A DNA stretch of 38,238 nt from Acholeplasmataceae bacterium (GCA_012515785.1 JAAYXR010000060.1:1-38238); one strand, 5' to 3'; shown: positions 1 to 9,036, numbered from the stretch's first letter. Notes: a model not told the origin generated them from the letters alone. A program made the numbers and translations.

Positions 1-1
1 T

Positions 2-148
2 ACCATCTAACAACATTACAATTACGTGTTTATATTTTCGGTGGAAAATCTCATCAAGAAGCGGTAATGTTTCATGATGTGTTTTAGCGTTGTAATATCT
101 TAAAATTGAGTTAGAAACATTAATTATATTGTTTTTATAGTCAATCAT
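2..148 (-). CDS. Alkaline phosphatase/phosphodiesterase family protein, N-terminal fragment truncated by window edge
   Basis: Minus-strand open frame from ATG at 148: MIDYKNNIINVSNSILRYYNAKTHHETLPLLDEIFHRKYKHVIVMLLDG; 'VIVMLLDG' resembles the metal-binding N-terminus of alkaline phosphatase-like hydrolases; SD-like GAGGGAT upstream. Confidence 0.6.
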   Translation of the reverse strand, partial: MIDYKNNIINVSNSILRYYNAKTHHETLPLLDEIFHRKYKHVIVMLLDG

Positions 149-170
149 ATGATCCCTCATTTCATATAAA

Positions 171-195
171 AAGCAAACTATATTTTAGTTTGCTT
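171..195 (-). terminator. Rho-independent terminator after the 194-1045 gene
   Basis: 10-bp perfect stem AAGCAAACTA / TAGTTTGCTT with 5-nt loop, followed on the minus strand by a U-run (TTTTTATA); overlaps the stop codon region. Confidence 0.75.
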
Positions 196-1045
196 ATTTT
201 TTATTTACTAAATAATAGACGTGTTCTATTCCATTTTTATCAACTTCAAAATAAGTTGAAATCATCGTATCTTTTGATAAGATTAAATCATTAACTGATG
301 TAATAAATCCATCATCATTTAACGTATATTTAGATTTGCCGTTTTCGTCAAGTATTGATTGATAACTCCTGCTCATTAAATCTGTGCAATAATATTTTTC
401 TTTAGTATCTAACCAAAACATGTAGTTATAAATAACGTTTTTTCTTTTTAATTCGTTAATATGATCAACTGCCATTCTTCTTTCTGCAGCAGTAGATTTA
501 ACTCTTAAACCAATCGATTTATTACGATAATATGTCCCGTTACTATATTTGCGGATAAAATAATTTGAAGCTGTGTGTAAAACTGCACCCTCAAAATTAT
601 GATTAGAATTTCCTTCTTCATCATATTCTATCTTGTGAAAAACATATTGTAATATATTTTCTCCCTTTGCTGGAAATCCAGCAATTTCCATCAATTCGTT
701 TTCTCCAATTACCATCGCAGCGTGTCCACCAAAATTGTATGAAACGAATTGGTGAATTCCGATAAGTTCAGGAAACGGTGATTCTCTAGTCACTAGAATA
801 TCACCGATGTTTCCCATAAAAAACTCACCATTATATTCAATATATGTTGTTTCGTCTAATTCTATTTTTGATTCTACTTCATAATACTTTCTTTTATCAG
901 TTGATTTTTCTTCATTTAATACGCCTTGAGATTTAAACTCATTAATCATTTTATCGACTTTTGCGTTTTCATATACAGCAATACCAAAACTATAAAAAAT
1001 AGCACCGATAATAATTAGAAGTAAAACACTAAATACTTTTTTCAT
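194..1045 (-). CDS. Membrane-anchored YiiX/permuted NlpC-P60-like cysteine hydrolase
   Basis: N-terminal TM segment; motif order GDILVTRES ... GHAAMVIGE ... YYCTDLMSRSYQ (His before Cys) as in permuted papain-like NlpC/P60 proteins; starts within the jag stop (TAATG overlap). Confidence 0.55.
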   Translation of the reverse strand: MKKVFSVLLLIIIGAIFYSFGIAVYENAKVDKMINEFKSQGVLNEEKSTDKRKYYEVESKIELDETTYIEYNGEFFMGNIGDILVTRESPFPELIGIHQFVSYNFGGHAAMVIGENELMEIAGFPAKGENILQYVFHKIEYDEEGNSNHNFEGAVLHTASNYFIRKYSNGTYYRNKSIGLRVKSTAAERRMAVDHINELKRKNVIYNYMFWLDTKEKYYCTDLMSRSYQSILDENGKSKYTLNDDGFITSVNDLILSKDTMISTYFEVDKNGIEHVYYLVNKK

Positions 1046-1665
1046 TATTTCTTTTTAGGTTTAATAATAAGTGATCTGTCTTGACCTTCACCTTCAGAAA
1101 TCGTTTCAACGTTTTTCCAGTCAGCTAGTTTAGTATGAATAACTCTTCTTTCGTAAGAATTCATTGGATCTAATTTAACTGCAATTTTAGTTTTAGCAAC
1201 TTCCTTAGCAGTTTTAGTTGCTAAAATTTCTAATTGTTTAACGCGATTTCTGTGATAACCACCAATATCTAAATTAACTATAATTTTAGAATCAGTAAAT
1301 TGAGATAGGTAAGTTCTTAAAACGAATTGTAATGCTTGTAAGTTTCTTCCGTCTTTTCCGATTAATAATGAATTTTCTTCAGTTTCTAAACTATAGAAAA
1401 TTTGCATGCCACCATCAAGAGTTCTAAACTCAGTTTTACACTCAATTCCTAAGTTTAATAATATCTTTTCTAAGTATTCTTTGCCCGCAGTTACTAAATT
1501 AACATTAGGTGTTGCTAGATATGTAGTAACACTACCTAATCCTAGTAATCCTTTTTTCTCTTTAACAATTGCTAAATCAATATAATCTTCAGCGATATTT
1601 AAAATTTTAGATGCTTCTTTTAGGGCTTCTTGATCTGTTCTAGCTTCAATTTCTACACGTTTCAT
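1045..1665 (-). CDS. jag: Jag/KhpB RNA-binding protein (Jag-N, KH, R3H)
   Basis: Jag-N-like start (VEIEARTDQEALKEASKILNI), GKDGRNLQALQ KH motif, R3H-like NSYERRVIHTKLADW; position next to yidC. Confidence 0.92.
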   Translation of the reverse strand: MKRVEIEARTDQEALKEASKILNIAEDYIDLAIVKEKKGLLGLGSVTTYLATPNVNLVTAGKEYLEKILLNLGIECKTEFRTLDGGMQIFYSLETEENSLLIGKDGRNLQALQFVLRTYLSQFTDSKIIVNLDIGGYHRNRVKQLEILATKTAKEVAKTKIAVKLDPMNSYERRVIHTKLADWKNVETISEGEGQDRSLIIKPKKK

Positions 1666-3134
1666 AATATCCCTCCTAAAGTTTCATCTTGTTTTTTCTC
1701 AAATTGCTTTTTATTAATTTGTTTTTGAAGTAATGATTGACCTAATGAGAATAAGTTACCAACAATCCAATATAACGCTAATGCGTTAGAACGGAAGGCA
1801 AAGATTACCATCATTACTACCATGATGTAACTAACTATTTTCATTGTTCTTTCGGTTTGAGCTGCTTGTTCATCTTTCTTGTGTTGTGATGTGTTCTTTA
1901 GGTGTTTTGGTTTTCTAGTGGTTATCCATTGCAACAAGATCATCGTTATTCCAACTAATCCCGCTAAAATATATGATGTCCAGTGTGAACCTATAGATAA
2001 CTCAATTCCTAAAAATTTAGTATTAGTGATTTTAGCTGTCCAGTATCCACCTGGAACTAAAATTCTAGTTACTGTTTGATACATCGCAATGAAAATTGGC
2101 ATTTGTAAGAATGGTAGGAACATTGTTCCCATACCAATTTTATGTTTCTTATAAATTTGCATCGTTTCAATTTGCATTTGTTGTTGTGATGCTTTATCAG
2201 TTCTACCACGATATTTAGCTTGAAGACGTTGCAAATCAGGTTGGGCTTCAGCCATTTTTGCTGACATTTGATTGGTTTTTGCATAAATTGGCCAAGCTAA
2301 CGTTCTAATAATAATTGTCGCAAAAAGAATACCTAATGCATAAATTCCACCAAATGAGAATAATTGCATAATAAATCCAACAGGAATAACTAAAATATAA
2401 TCAAACCAGTTAGCTGATTTAGAGTGAATTGGTTTTTCACCACCAACAACTACTACATTAATCGTGCCCTTTGTTGTTCCGCTAGTAATTACTTCATCAT
2501 AAACACCAGTTTTATAGCGAATTTCAAAATCTTCAGCTGGAGCATTTTTAAGTTCTGCTGCAACTTCTTCAGTTACATCTAATTGAACCGTTTCATTACC
2601 AACATTAGTTATTTTAAATATTCTTAAATAATCACTTACTTCGTCTTTATTAAATGAATATCCTAATTGATGGGTAAACGCGTATCTTTTAACTGCTTGT
2701 TTACCTTCTCCAACGACAACTTCTTTAAATTGGAAAGTTAAAAAACTATCCCCTTCGTGAATTCCATTTGGATCAGTAGCTAAACTTTTATCTACTACTT
2801 TTATTGAAGTTTGAATATTTTTCTTTTTGTCCTTTGGATCTTTGTAATTCATATCTGTAATTACAACTTCTCTAATACCGGCTCCAATAATTGAAGCGGC
2901 TCCTTCAGGGTTTTTAAGTTCTATCGCATAATCTCCTTCAGTTAAAACCTGAACTTGTCCGGTATCAAAAATACGATATACTTTCATTGTTTTAAAGTTA
3001 AAAGTACCATCCGTAACTACTTCATCTGGTGCTCCAGCTACTAATGCGATTACTTTTGGTTTTCTTCCACATCCTGATAATCCCAATATCAATAACATTG
3101 CTAATGCGATTATCATTAAAAATCTTTTTTTCAT
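1662..3134 (-). CDS. yidC: Membrane protein insertase YidC/Oxa1 family, lipoprotein form with large extracytoplasmic N-domain
   Basis: Lipobox LSGC; conserved Arg in IIIRTLAWPIYAKTNQMSAKM; QAKYRGRTDKASQQQMQ; LALYWIVGNLFSLGQS; rnpA-yidC-jag synteny. Confidence 0.95.
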   Translation of the reverse strand: MKKRFLMIIALAMLLILGLSGCGRKPKVIALVAGAPDEVVTDGTFNFKTMKVYRIFDTGQVQVLTEGDYAIELKNPEGAASIIGAGIREVVITDMNYKDPKDKKKNIQTSIKVVDKSLATDPNGIHEGDSFLTFQFKEVVVGEGKQAVKRYAFTHQLGYSFNKDEVSDYLRIFKITNVGNETVQLDVTEEVAAELKNAPAEDFEIRYKTGVYDEVITSGTTKGTINVVVVGGEKPIHSKSANWFDYILVIPVGFIMQLFSFGGIYALGILFATIIIRTLAWPIYAKTNQMSAKMAEAQPDLQRLQAKYRGRTDKASQQQMQIETMQIYKKHKIGMGTMFLPFLQMPIFIAMYQTVTRILVPGGYWTAKITNTKFLGIELSIGSHWTSYILAGLVGITMILLQWITTRKPKHLKNTSQHKKDEQAAQTERTMKIVSYIMVVMMVIFAFRSNALALYWIVGNLFSLGQSLLQKQINKKQFEKKQDETLGGIL

Positions 3135-3472
3135 TTGGCTTCCTCCATAATTTTAGCTCTAGTTAAAAGCTTTAACATTTCTTTTTTAATTGTTTCGAAA
3201 TTTAATTCATTAGAATCAGGTTTTGCAACTACAACAAAATCAAAAGGCTTAATTAAATCTTTTGACTTTCTAATAATTTCTCTAATTCTTCTTTTCATCA
3301 AATTTCTTCTAACAGCATTTCCATATTTTTTACCAATTGAAATGGCAAAACGAAATGAGTCATTTTCAGATAACTGGTAAAAAATATTAAAATACTTTCC
3401 ACTAACTCTTTTCTTTTGATTAAAAATTGCATCGATTTCGCTTGTTTTTTTAATTCTATATTTTTTTTGCAT
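3131..3472 (-). CDS. rnpA: Ribonuclease P protein component
   Basis: RIKKTSEIDAIF..., GKKYGNAVRRNLMKRRIREIIR signature; between rpmH and yidC. Confidence 0.96.
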   Translation of the reverse strand: MQKKYRIKKTSEIDAIFNQKKRVSGKYFNIFYQLSENDSFRFAISIGKKYGNAVRRNLMKRRIREIIRKSKDLIKPFDFVVVAKPDSNELNFETIKKEMLKLLTRAKIMEEAK

Positions 3473-3486
3473 TTTAGTAAAAATAA

Positions 3487-3523
3487 AACTACCTAAAAAG
3501 ATAAATATATTTTTCAGGTAGTT
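3487..3523 (-). terminator. Hairpin in the rpmH-rnpA spacer (possible attenuator or processing site)
   Basis: Minus strand AACTACCT-G-AAAAA / TTTTTAGGTAGTT stem with one bulge, followed by TTATTTTTAC. Confidence 0.55.
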
Positions 3524-3556
3524 CAGGTTTTCAAAATATTTTTAAATTATTTAATT

Positions 3557-3703
3557 TTATAATTCGTCAGAGACTGTTAATCTCGCGCGACCTTTTTTAC
3601 GTCTAGCTGCTAGAACTGCTCTTCCACTTGCAGTGGCCATTCTTGCTCTAAATCCGTGGGTCTTTCTACGCTTGGTATTACTTGGTTGATAAGTTCTTTT
3701 CAT
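3557..3703 (-). CDS. rpmH: 50S ribosomal protein L34
   Basis: Hand-translated: [48 protein letters not shown] (48 aa); below the ORF-track length cutoff. Confidence 0.98.
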   Translation of the reverse strand: MKRTYQPSNTKRRKTHGFRARMATASGRAVLAARRKKGRARLTVSDEL

Positions 3704-3739
3704 ATTAAAACCGCCTTTCGTGCGAATCCATGCTAATCA

Positions 3740-3768
3740 AGTATAACAAATTAGATTAAATGTTTCAA
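3740..3768 (-). promoter_or_regulatory. Sigma-A-type promoter for the rpmH operon
   Basis: Minus strand TTGAAA - 17 nt - TATACT, about 40 nt upstream of rpmH. Confidence 0.7.
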
Positions 3769-4003
3769 CTATTATTGTTTTTACTTATAATTACAATTAT
3801 AAGCGTTGAAATATAAATTGTTCTAAAAAAGTCAATTATTATAAATTTGGTGTAATTTTATGTGAATTTTCTTTTTTATATACCTTAATAATCCGTGATT
3901 TGTCTCATTAATATCGTTTTTACTAATCTTTTACAATAATAATTGGAAATTGGATTATTATTAAAGTATGATATTATTGTCAAAACTAAAGGGGGAATGT
4001 TAA

Positions 4004-4780
4004 ATGCAAGACTTATTAGTAGTGCAGAACTTAACAAAAACATTCAAATTATCGAAAAAACAACAACGCATTGAAAAAACCAAACTTAAAGTTAAAGTTG
4101 CCGTTAATGACTTATCATTTACGACCAAACGTGGCGAAATATATGGCTTACTTGGTCCAAATGGTGCTGGTAAAACTACTACTTTGAGAATGTTATCAAC
4201 TTTAATTAAACCGGATTCTGGTGAAGCACTAGTTGATGGTTATTCGGTCACTAAAAATCCAACCGAAGTTAGACATAGAATTGGATTTTTAACTAGTGAC
4301 TTAAAATTAGAACCTCATTTCACACCAAATTATTTATTTGATTTTTTCGGTGCACTACAAAATGTTGATCCAAATATTTTAAAAGAAAGAAAAAATCATT
4401 TATTTAATAAATTTGGAATTGAAGAATTTAAAGAGGTTAAGGTTTCCAATTTATCAACTGGAATGAGACAAAAAGTTTCTTTAGTTATTTCAATTGTTCA
4501 TGATCCTGAAATTATTATCTTTGATGAACCAACTAATGGTTTAGATGTTATTACAGCTAAAACTGTCACTGACTTTTTAATTGAACTTAAAAATTTAGGT
4601 AAAACTATTATTTTATCAACTCACATCTTCTCACTTGTTGAAAAGTTATGTGATAGAGTTGGGATTATTATTGAGGGTAGAATGGTTGCTGATGATTTAC
4701 TTGAAACTATGACTAAAGATAAGTCACTTGAAGATTACTTCTTTGAACTTTATGAAATTCACGGAGGTAATGATTTATGA
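4004..4780 (+). CDS. ABC transporter ATP-binding protein, NatA-like
   Basis: Walker A GPNGAGKTT, signature LSTGMRQKVSL, Walker B IIIFDEPTNGLD. Confidence 0.9.
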   Translation: MQDLLVVQNLTKTFKLSKKQQRIEKTKLKVKVAVNDLSFTTKRGEIYGLLGPNGAGKTTTLRMLSTLIKPDSGEALVDGYSVTKNPTEVRHRIGFLTSDLKLEPHFTPNYLFDFFGALQNVDPNILKERKNHLFNKFGIEEFKEVKVSNLSTGMRQKVSLVISIVHDPEIIIFDEPTNGLDVITAKTVTDFLIELKNLGKTIILSTHIFSLVEKLCDRVGIIIEGRMVADDLLETMTKDKSLEDYFFELYEIHGGNDL

Positions 4781-5955
4781 AAAACATTTTAACAATCTTT
4801 AAAAAAGAAATCCGACGCGTTTTTACTGATAGAAGAATGGTTATGTCATTAATTTTGCCTGGCGTTTTAATCTTTATAATTTATTCAATTATGGGTCAAT
4901 TTATTGCTAAACAAGTCACGGTTGATGAAAAATATAAATATGAAATTGTTATTGTTAATTATGATAATAATTTAGATCCTTATTTTGGGTTTTTAACTCC
5001 TGATAAATTTAATATTACTCATTTAACTGAAACTAATGACGATTATTTAACCCAATTATCTGAAAAGAAACTAGATTTATATATTGTCTATCCTGATGAC
5101 TTTTATCAAAAATCTTTAAATTATAACTCTGCTGTTGATGGTAGTGGAAATTCGCCAATAGTAAAAGTCTATCATAATTCAGCCAAAGTCGAATCGGGTG
5201 CCGCTTATAATCTTTATTTAACCGGTCTATCTCTTTTCCAAGAAACAATCTCTGAAAAGTTTAGAATCAATGTAGGGCCAGAAGTGTTTGACTTAATTAC
5301 TGAAGAATCAATGACAATCCAAATTATTACTATGTTAGTTCCGTTTTTGTTAATTATGTTTTTATACACCGGAGCGATGGGAATCTCAGTTGAATCAATT
5401 GCTGGAGAAAAAGAAAGAGGAACAATTGCAACTATTTTAGCTACTCCAATTAAACGGACTGAATTAGCTTTAGGAAAAACTTTCGCTTTAGGGGTTTTGG
5501 CTTTATTAAGCGCTGCCTCAAGTTTTATTGGTCTAATGTTATCGATGCCTAAATTAATGGCAGGAATTGATTTAGACTTATCAATTTATGGGCCAGGCGA
5601 ATATTTATTATTATTGTTTGTTATTATCGCGACTACCCTTGTTTATGTTGTAATAATTTCTATTGTTTCAGCATTTGCCAAAACAATTAAAGAGGCTAAT
5701 GCATATGCTGGTATGCTTTCAATTTTAAATATGGTGGTTGGGATTTCTTCAATGGCTGGAGTAAGTACAACTAGTGTTTGGTCGTACTTAATTCCAATAT
5801 TCAACTCAACTCAAGTTATATCAGCTATTTTATCTTTAGAAGTAAATATAATTAACTTACTTGTTACTATTGTTGTTAACTTAGGTATTGTAGCAGTTGG
5901 AGTTGTTTTATTAACAAAGATGTTTAATTCAGAAAAAGTAATGTTTAATTCTTAA
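4777..5955 (+). CDS. ABC-2 type permease, NatB-like
   Basis: N-terminal KNILTIFKKEIRRVFTDRRMVMSLILPGVLIF, SIAGEKERGTIATILATPIKRTELALGK, multiple TM segments; ATGA overlap with ATPase gene. Confidence 0.88.
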   Translation: MKNILTIFKKEIRRVFTDRRMVMSLILPGVLIFIIYSIMGQFIAKQVTVDEKYKYEIVIVNYDNNLDPYFGFLTPDKFNITHLTETNDDYLTQLSEKKLDLYIVYPDDFYQKSLNYNSAVDGSGNSPIVKVYHNSAKVESGAAYNLYLTGLSLFQETISEKFRINVGPEVFDLITEESMTIQIITMLVPFLLIMFLYTGAMGISVESIAGEKERGTIATILATPIKRTELALGKTFALGVLALLSAASSFIGLMLSMPKLMAGIDLDLSIYGPGEYLLLLFVIIATTLVYVVIISIVSAFAKTIKEANAYAGMLSILNMVVGISSMAGVSTTSVWSYLIPIFNSTQVISAILSLEVNIINLLVTIVVNLGIVAVGVVLLTKMFNSEKVMFNS

Positions 5956-5967
5956 TTTTTATAAAAG

Positions 5968-5999
5968 AAAGGAGCGAATTTTTAATCGCCCCTTTTTTT
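5968..5999 (+). terminator. Rho-independent terminator after natB-like gene
   Basis: AAAGGAGCGA / TCGCCCCTTT stem (one mismatch) followed by TTTTTTT. Confidence 0.7.
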
Positions 6000-6441
6000 A
6001 TTTCTTCTTTTTTTCGGAACTTTTAGGATCTGCTATAAATTTAAATGAAACTAACAATAATATAATACCTATTCCTAATATTATATGTGCCATTCCGGCA
6101 ATTCCTGAGATTGCTCCATTAAGTCCTTTTGATATTTTTGTTCCTAATACTTCAAGAACCCCTCTAACAATCATCATAATAACCGTTAGTGTAAGTCCTA
6201 TATTATAAACGAACATAAATACTCGAAATGATTTCGCTTTTTTTAGATTATCTCTTTTATCAAAAAGTGCGATTATTAAAAACATAAACGTTCCTAATAA
6301 AAATAAATGAGGGTGCACTTTTCCTAACATTGTTACTCCAATAAAACCATTAAATTTAGTGAATTCACGGTAGAATACACCACCTATCATAGCTGCAATA
6401 GCGTATACTATTGAAATATTTAAATATTTTTTATTAATCAT
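5998..6441 (-). CDS. DUF2871 family membrane protein
   Basis: Four hydrophobic segments; IGGVFYREFTKFNGF ... KVHPHLFLLGTFMFLI matches my recollection of DUF2871. Confidence 0.7.
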   Translation of the reverse strand: MINKKYLNISIVYAIAAMIGGVFYREFTKFNGFIGVTMLGKVHPHLFLLGTFMFLIIALFDKRDNLKKAKSFRVFMFVYNIGLTLTVIMMIVRGVLEVLGTKISKGLNGAISGIAGMAHIILGIGIILLLVSFKFIADPKSSEKKKK

Positions 6442-6472
6442 AAAATCCCTCTTTTCTAGTATCGTTTAATTC

Positions 6473-6502
6473 ATTATATGAATTTCATAATCATACTATC
6501 AA
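6473..6502 (-). promoter_or_regulatory. Sigma-A-type promoter for the DUF2871 gene
   Basis: Minus strand TTGATA - 18 nt - TATAAT upstream of 6441. Confidence 0.65.
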
Positions 6503-6532
6503 GATTTTGTGTGAATATGATATTTTTTAAAA

Positions 6533-6553
6533 AAAGAGCGCCGAGCGCTCTTT
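6533..6553 (-). terminator. Rho-independent terminator of the LemA operon
   Basis: Perfect AAAGAGCGC-CGA-GCGCTCTTT, followed by a further T-run on the minus strand. Confidence 0.85.
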
Positions 6554-6574
6554 ACTAATTACTACTTTTGTTAA

Positions 6575-7240
6575 TTAAAAGAATTTTTGTCTAGCTTGTT
6601 CTTTTACTTCTCTTGATGCTGTAAATGGAATTCTAGTTGTATATCCTGCTTTTGCAGCTACGATCATCTTAGCTGGCCATTGGAAAATATCTTGGTTCCA
6701 TCTTAATACGTTATCGTTGTAAACTTCTCTTGCTGCAGTAATTTCTCTTTGAAGATAACTATTTTGTTGCATTGCATCAGCTAAAGACTGATGAGCTTTT
6801 AATTCTGGATAAGCTTCGAATGCAATATTAATAGATCTCATTGCAGTGTCAAGTTGACCAGCAACTTCACTTCTATTTTCTTCTGTTGGACGAACACCAC
6901 TACGGAAAGCAGCAACTGATGTCATAACTTCTTTGTCAAGAGCAACTGATCTTTCAACAATACCGACCGCATTTTGTAAAATTTGAACTCTTTGTTCTAG
7001 ATAGTTGTCGATTTGTGATGCACTATGTTGAATCTTTTGTTGAAGTTGTGCTAATTCTCTTTTAGCTTTAATTTTTCTGAATAAGAAAATAACACCTGGG
7101 ATAATTCCAAAAACCCATAATAAAACTTCAAAAATTGTTGATCCAACGCCAACCTTAACTGGAATTTGTTTTTCTATTACGTTAACGTCTCTACCCTGTT
7201 CGTTAACCGGTCCTTTTACTTCGTCTAATTCATTAGCCAT
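6575..7240 (-). CDS. lemA: LemA family protein
   Basis: TM segment followed by coiled coil: LLWVFGIIPGVIFLFRKIKAKRELAQLQQKIQHSASQIDNYLEQRVQILQNAVG; IDxxLxxRxxLxxNxVxxV pattern of LemA. Confidence 0.88.
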   Translation of the reverse strand: MANELDEVKGPVNEQGRDVNVIEKQIPVKVGVGSTIFEVLLWVFGIIPGVIFLFRKIKAKRELAQLQQKIQHSASQIDNYLEQRVQILQNAVGIVERSVALDKEVMTSVAAFRSGVRPTEENRSEVAGQLDTAMRSINIAFEAYPELKAHQSLADAMQQNSYLQREITAAREVYNDNVLRWNQDIFQWPAKMIVAAKAGYTTRIPFTASREVKEQARQKFF

Positions 7241-7242
7241 TA

Positions 7243-9036
7243 TTATTCCTCCATTTCTTTTTTATCTTTTAATAATACTAAGAATGTTGATAGTTTAAAT
7301 ATTGATTCTTCATCGATTTCTCGTTTCTTTAAATTTTCTACCATTTCAGCAAATTTATCACGATATGTTTCTTTTTCTTCTTCTTTTGGTACATTAACTT
7401 CAATATCAGTTGATTTTTGAACTGCAATATATTCAGTCCAATGAACTGGAATGGTATGCATTCTTCCGTCTCCACCCCATTTGTTAACATAATCAACCCT
7501 TGGAACTGTTTCATATCCATATGCTGTTACTGTAACATAATCACAATAGTTACCGCTCTTCACTGTTGAAGTTTTTAAAATATTTCTTGTGCCTGATAGT
7601 GGATGTTTGAAGTGTTCTTCACCCATTTTATTAGCGATTTCTTCATGTTCATAGAATGAAACATAGGAATCATATAATCCACTATAAATATATTCGTGTG
7701 GTTTTTGGTGTTGATATAGTGGAATTGCTAATATTGGTGCGAATGTGAAATATATATGTTTGAAGAAATAGTTTTGATAATTAATAAATTTGGTTTTGAT
7801 TTCATCATAATCATAACTATGAAAATAAGTAGGACTGATAGCTAAATCAAATTGTTTTAAGTGTTCTGGATAAACAATATTAATCATCTTATTTTTAACG
7901 AAGTTGAAATCATCACCATAAGCAATCTTCTTATCTTTCATTAGCGCTAGTAATTCCCTTTGAGCTAATGCTGTAAATAATAATCTAAATTGAACTTCGT
8001 TATTTCTATTTTGCGCTCGCCATAATACTTCAAATTCATAATTTCCAATAATAGTAATTGCGTTTGGATCTTTAGCTGTTTTCTTTTTAAGCTTTTTAAT
8101 CTCTTTATTAACGTGACGCTCAATTTGCTTTTCAGTCATCTTTTCAGCATCTGAATCATCTCTTGAAAAGATTAAATCTGGTGCAGCTTCATTACCATAT
8201 ACTAAGAATGGCATTGTTGAATAATATGGACATGGTTTAGTAATGGTTGCAGTTAGTGTTTGTGAGCGAGTTCTAGTTACTAAATTACCTTTTGAATCTC
8301 TAGTTGTTTCGGTCCAAGTAATAACAATCGACCCAGTGTAATCTTTGGTTCCCATTTTGTGATATAAATTATCACTAATGAAAAACGGATTTCCATTAAT
8401 TTCACCAGATTTAACATACAATGTTGATCTGTCTGTTCCCATCTCCTTAGGTAGACCGAATTTTCTTGTTAAATATTCTAATCTTCTACTATCAAAAAAA
8501 TGATCAAATTTAATTAATGGTAATGTTATTTGGAATAATTCAACTGCCATTTCAGTTTTAAATAAATTATTAAGTCCCATCATTTGCCCCCAGGCTTCTT
8601 TGTACTTAATATTTATTTTATTTTGAAGTTCATCGGTTTCTTGCTTCAAGGCTTTAATCATTGGATTTGCTTTTTTAATAACTAATATAATTGAACCAAC
8701 AGCAAGCAAAATCAACCCAACTCCTACAATTATCGTTGTCGTTGTTTTTTGCATAAATAGATAAATAGATACTATGACCATTATAATTGATGCAATAATT
8801 AAGAAGGCTTTAAATATCCTCCATCTATTTAATCTTTTTTGAGAATCGGCCATCAATTTTTCTAAAGCTCTTATCTCTTTTACCGTCGCTCTATTTTCTT
8901 CAATATTGACTTTAGATTCTAATGTTAATTTATCAAAAAACTTTTTAACATTTCGATCATGCATACTTCTTAAAGTCATGTCATATTCTTTGAGTGGTTC
9001 GTATATTATATCTTGTGAGTAGTATTCATAATCCAC
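7243..9036 (-). CDS. Large membrane protein of unknown function, LemA partner (DUF3137-like at most)
   Basis: Two adjacent TM segments followed by a ~430-aa soluble domain; adjacent to lemA. GTG at 9036 preferred over GTG at 9045 (ORF track) because 9045 lies inside the SD GAGGTGA. Confidence 0.7.
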   Translation of the reverse strand: MDYEYYSQDIIYEPLKEYDMTLRSMHDRNVKKFFDKLTLESKVNIEENRATVKEIRALEKLMADSQKRLNRWRIFKAFLIIASIIMVIVSIYLFMQKTTTTIIVGVGLILLAVGSIILVIKKANPMIKALKQETDELQNKINIKYKEAWGQMMGLNNLFKTEMAVELFQITLPLIKFDHFFDSRRLEYLTRKFGLPKEMGTDRSTLYVKSGEINGNPFFISDNLYHKMGTKDYTGSIVITWTETTRDSKGNLVTRTRSQTLTATITKPCPYYSTMPFLVYGNEAAPDLIFSRDDSDAEKMTEKQIERHVNKEIKKLKKKTAKDPNAITIIGNYEFEVLWRAQNRNNEVQFRLLFTALAQRELLALMKDKKIAYGDDFNFVKNKMINIVYPEHLKQFDLAISPTYFHSYDYDEIKTKFINYQNYFFKHIYFTFAPILAIPLYQHQKPHEYIYSGLYDSYVSFYEHEEIANKMGEEHFKHPLSGTRNILKTSTVKSGNYCDYVTVTAYGYETVPRVDYVNKWGGDGRMHTIPVHWTEYIAVQKSTDIEVNVPKEEEKETYRDKFAEMVENLKKREIDEESIFKLSTFLVLLKDKKEMEE

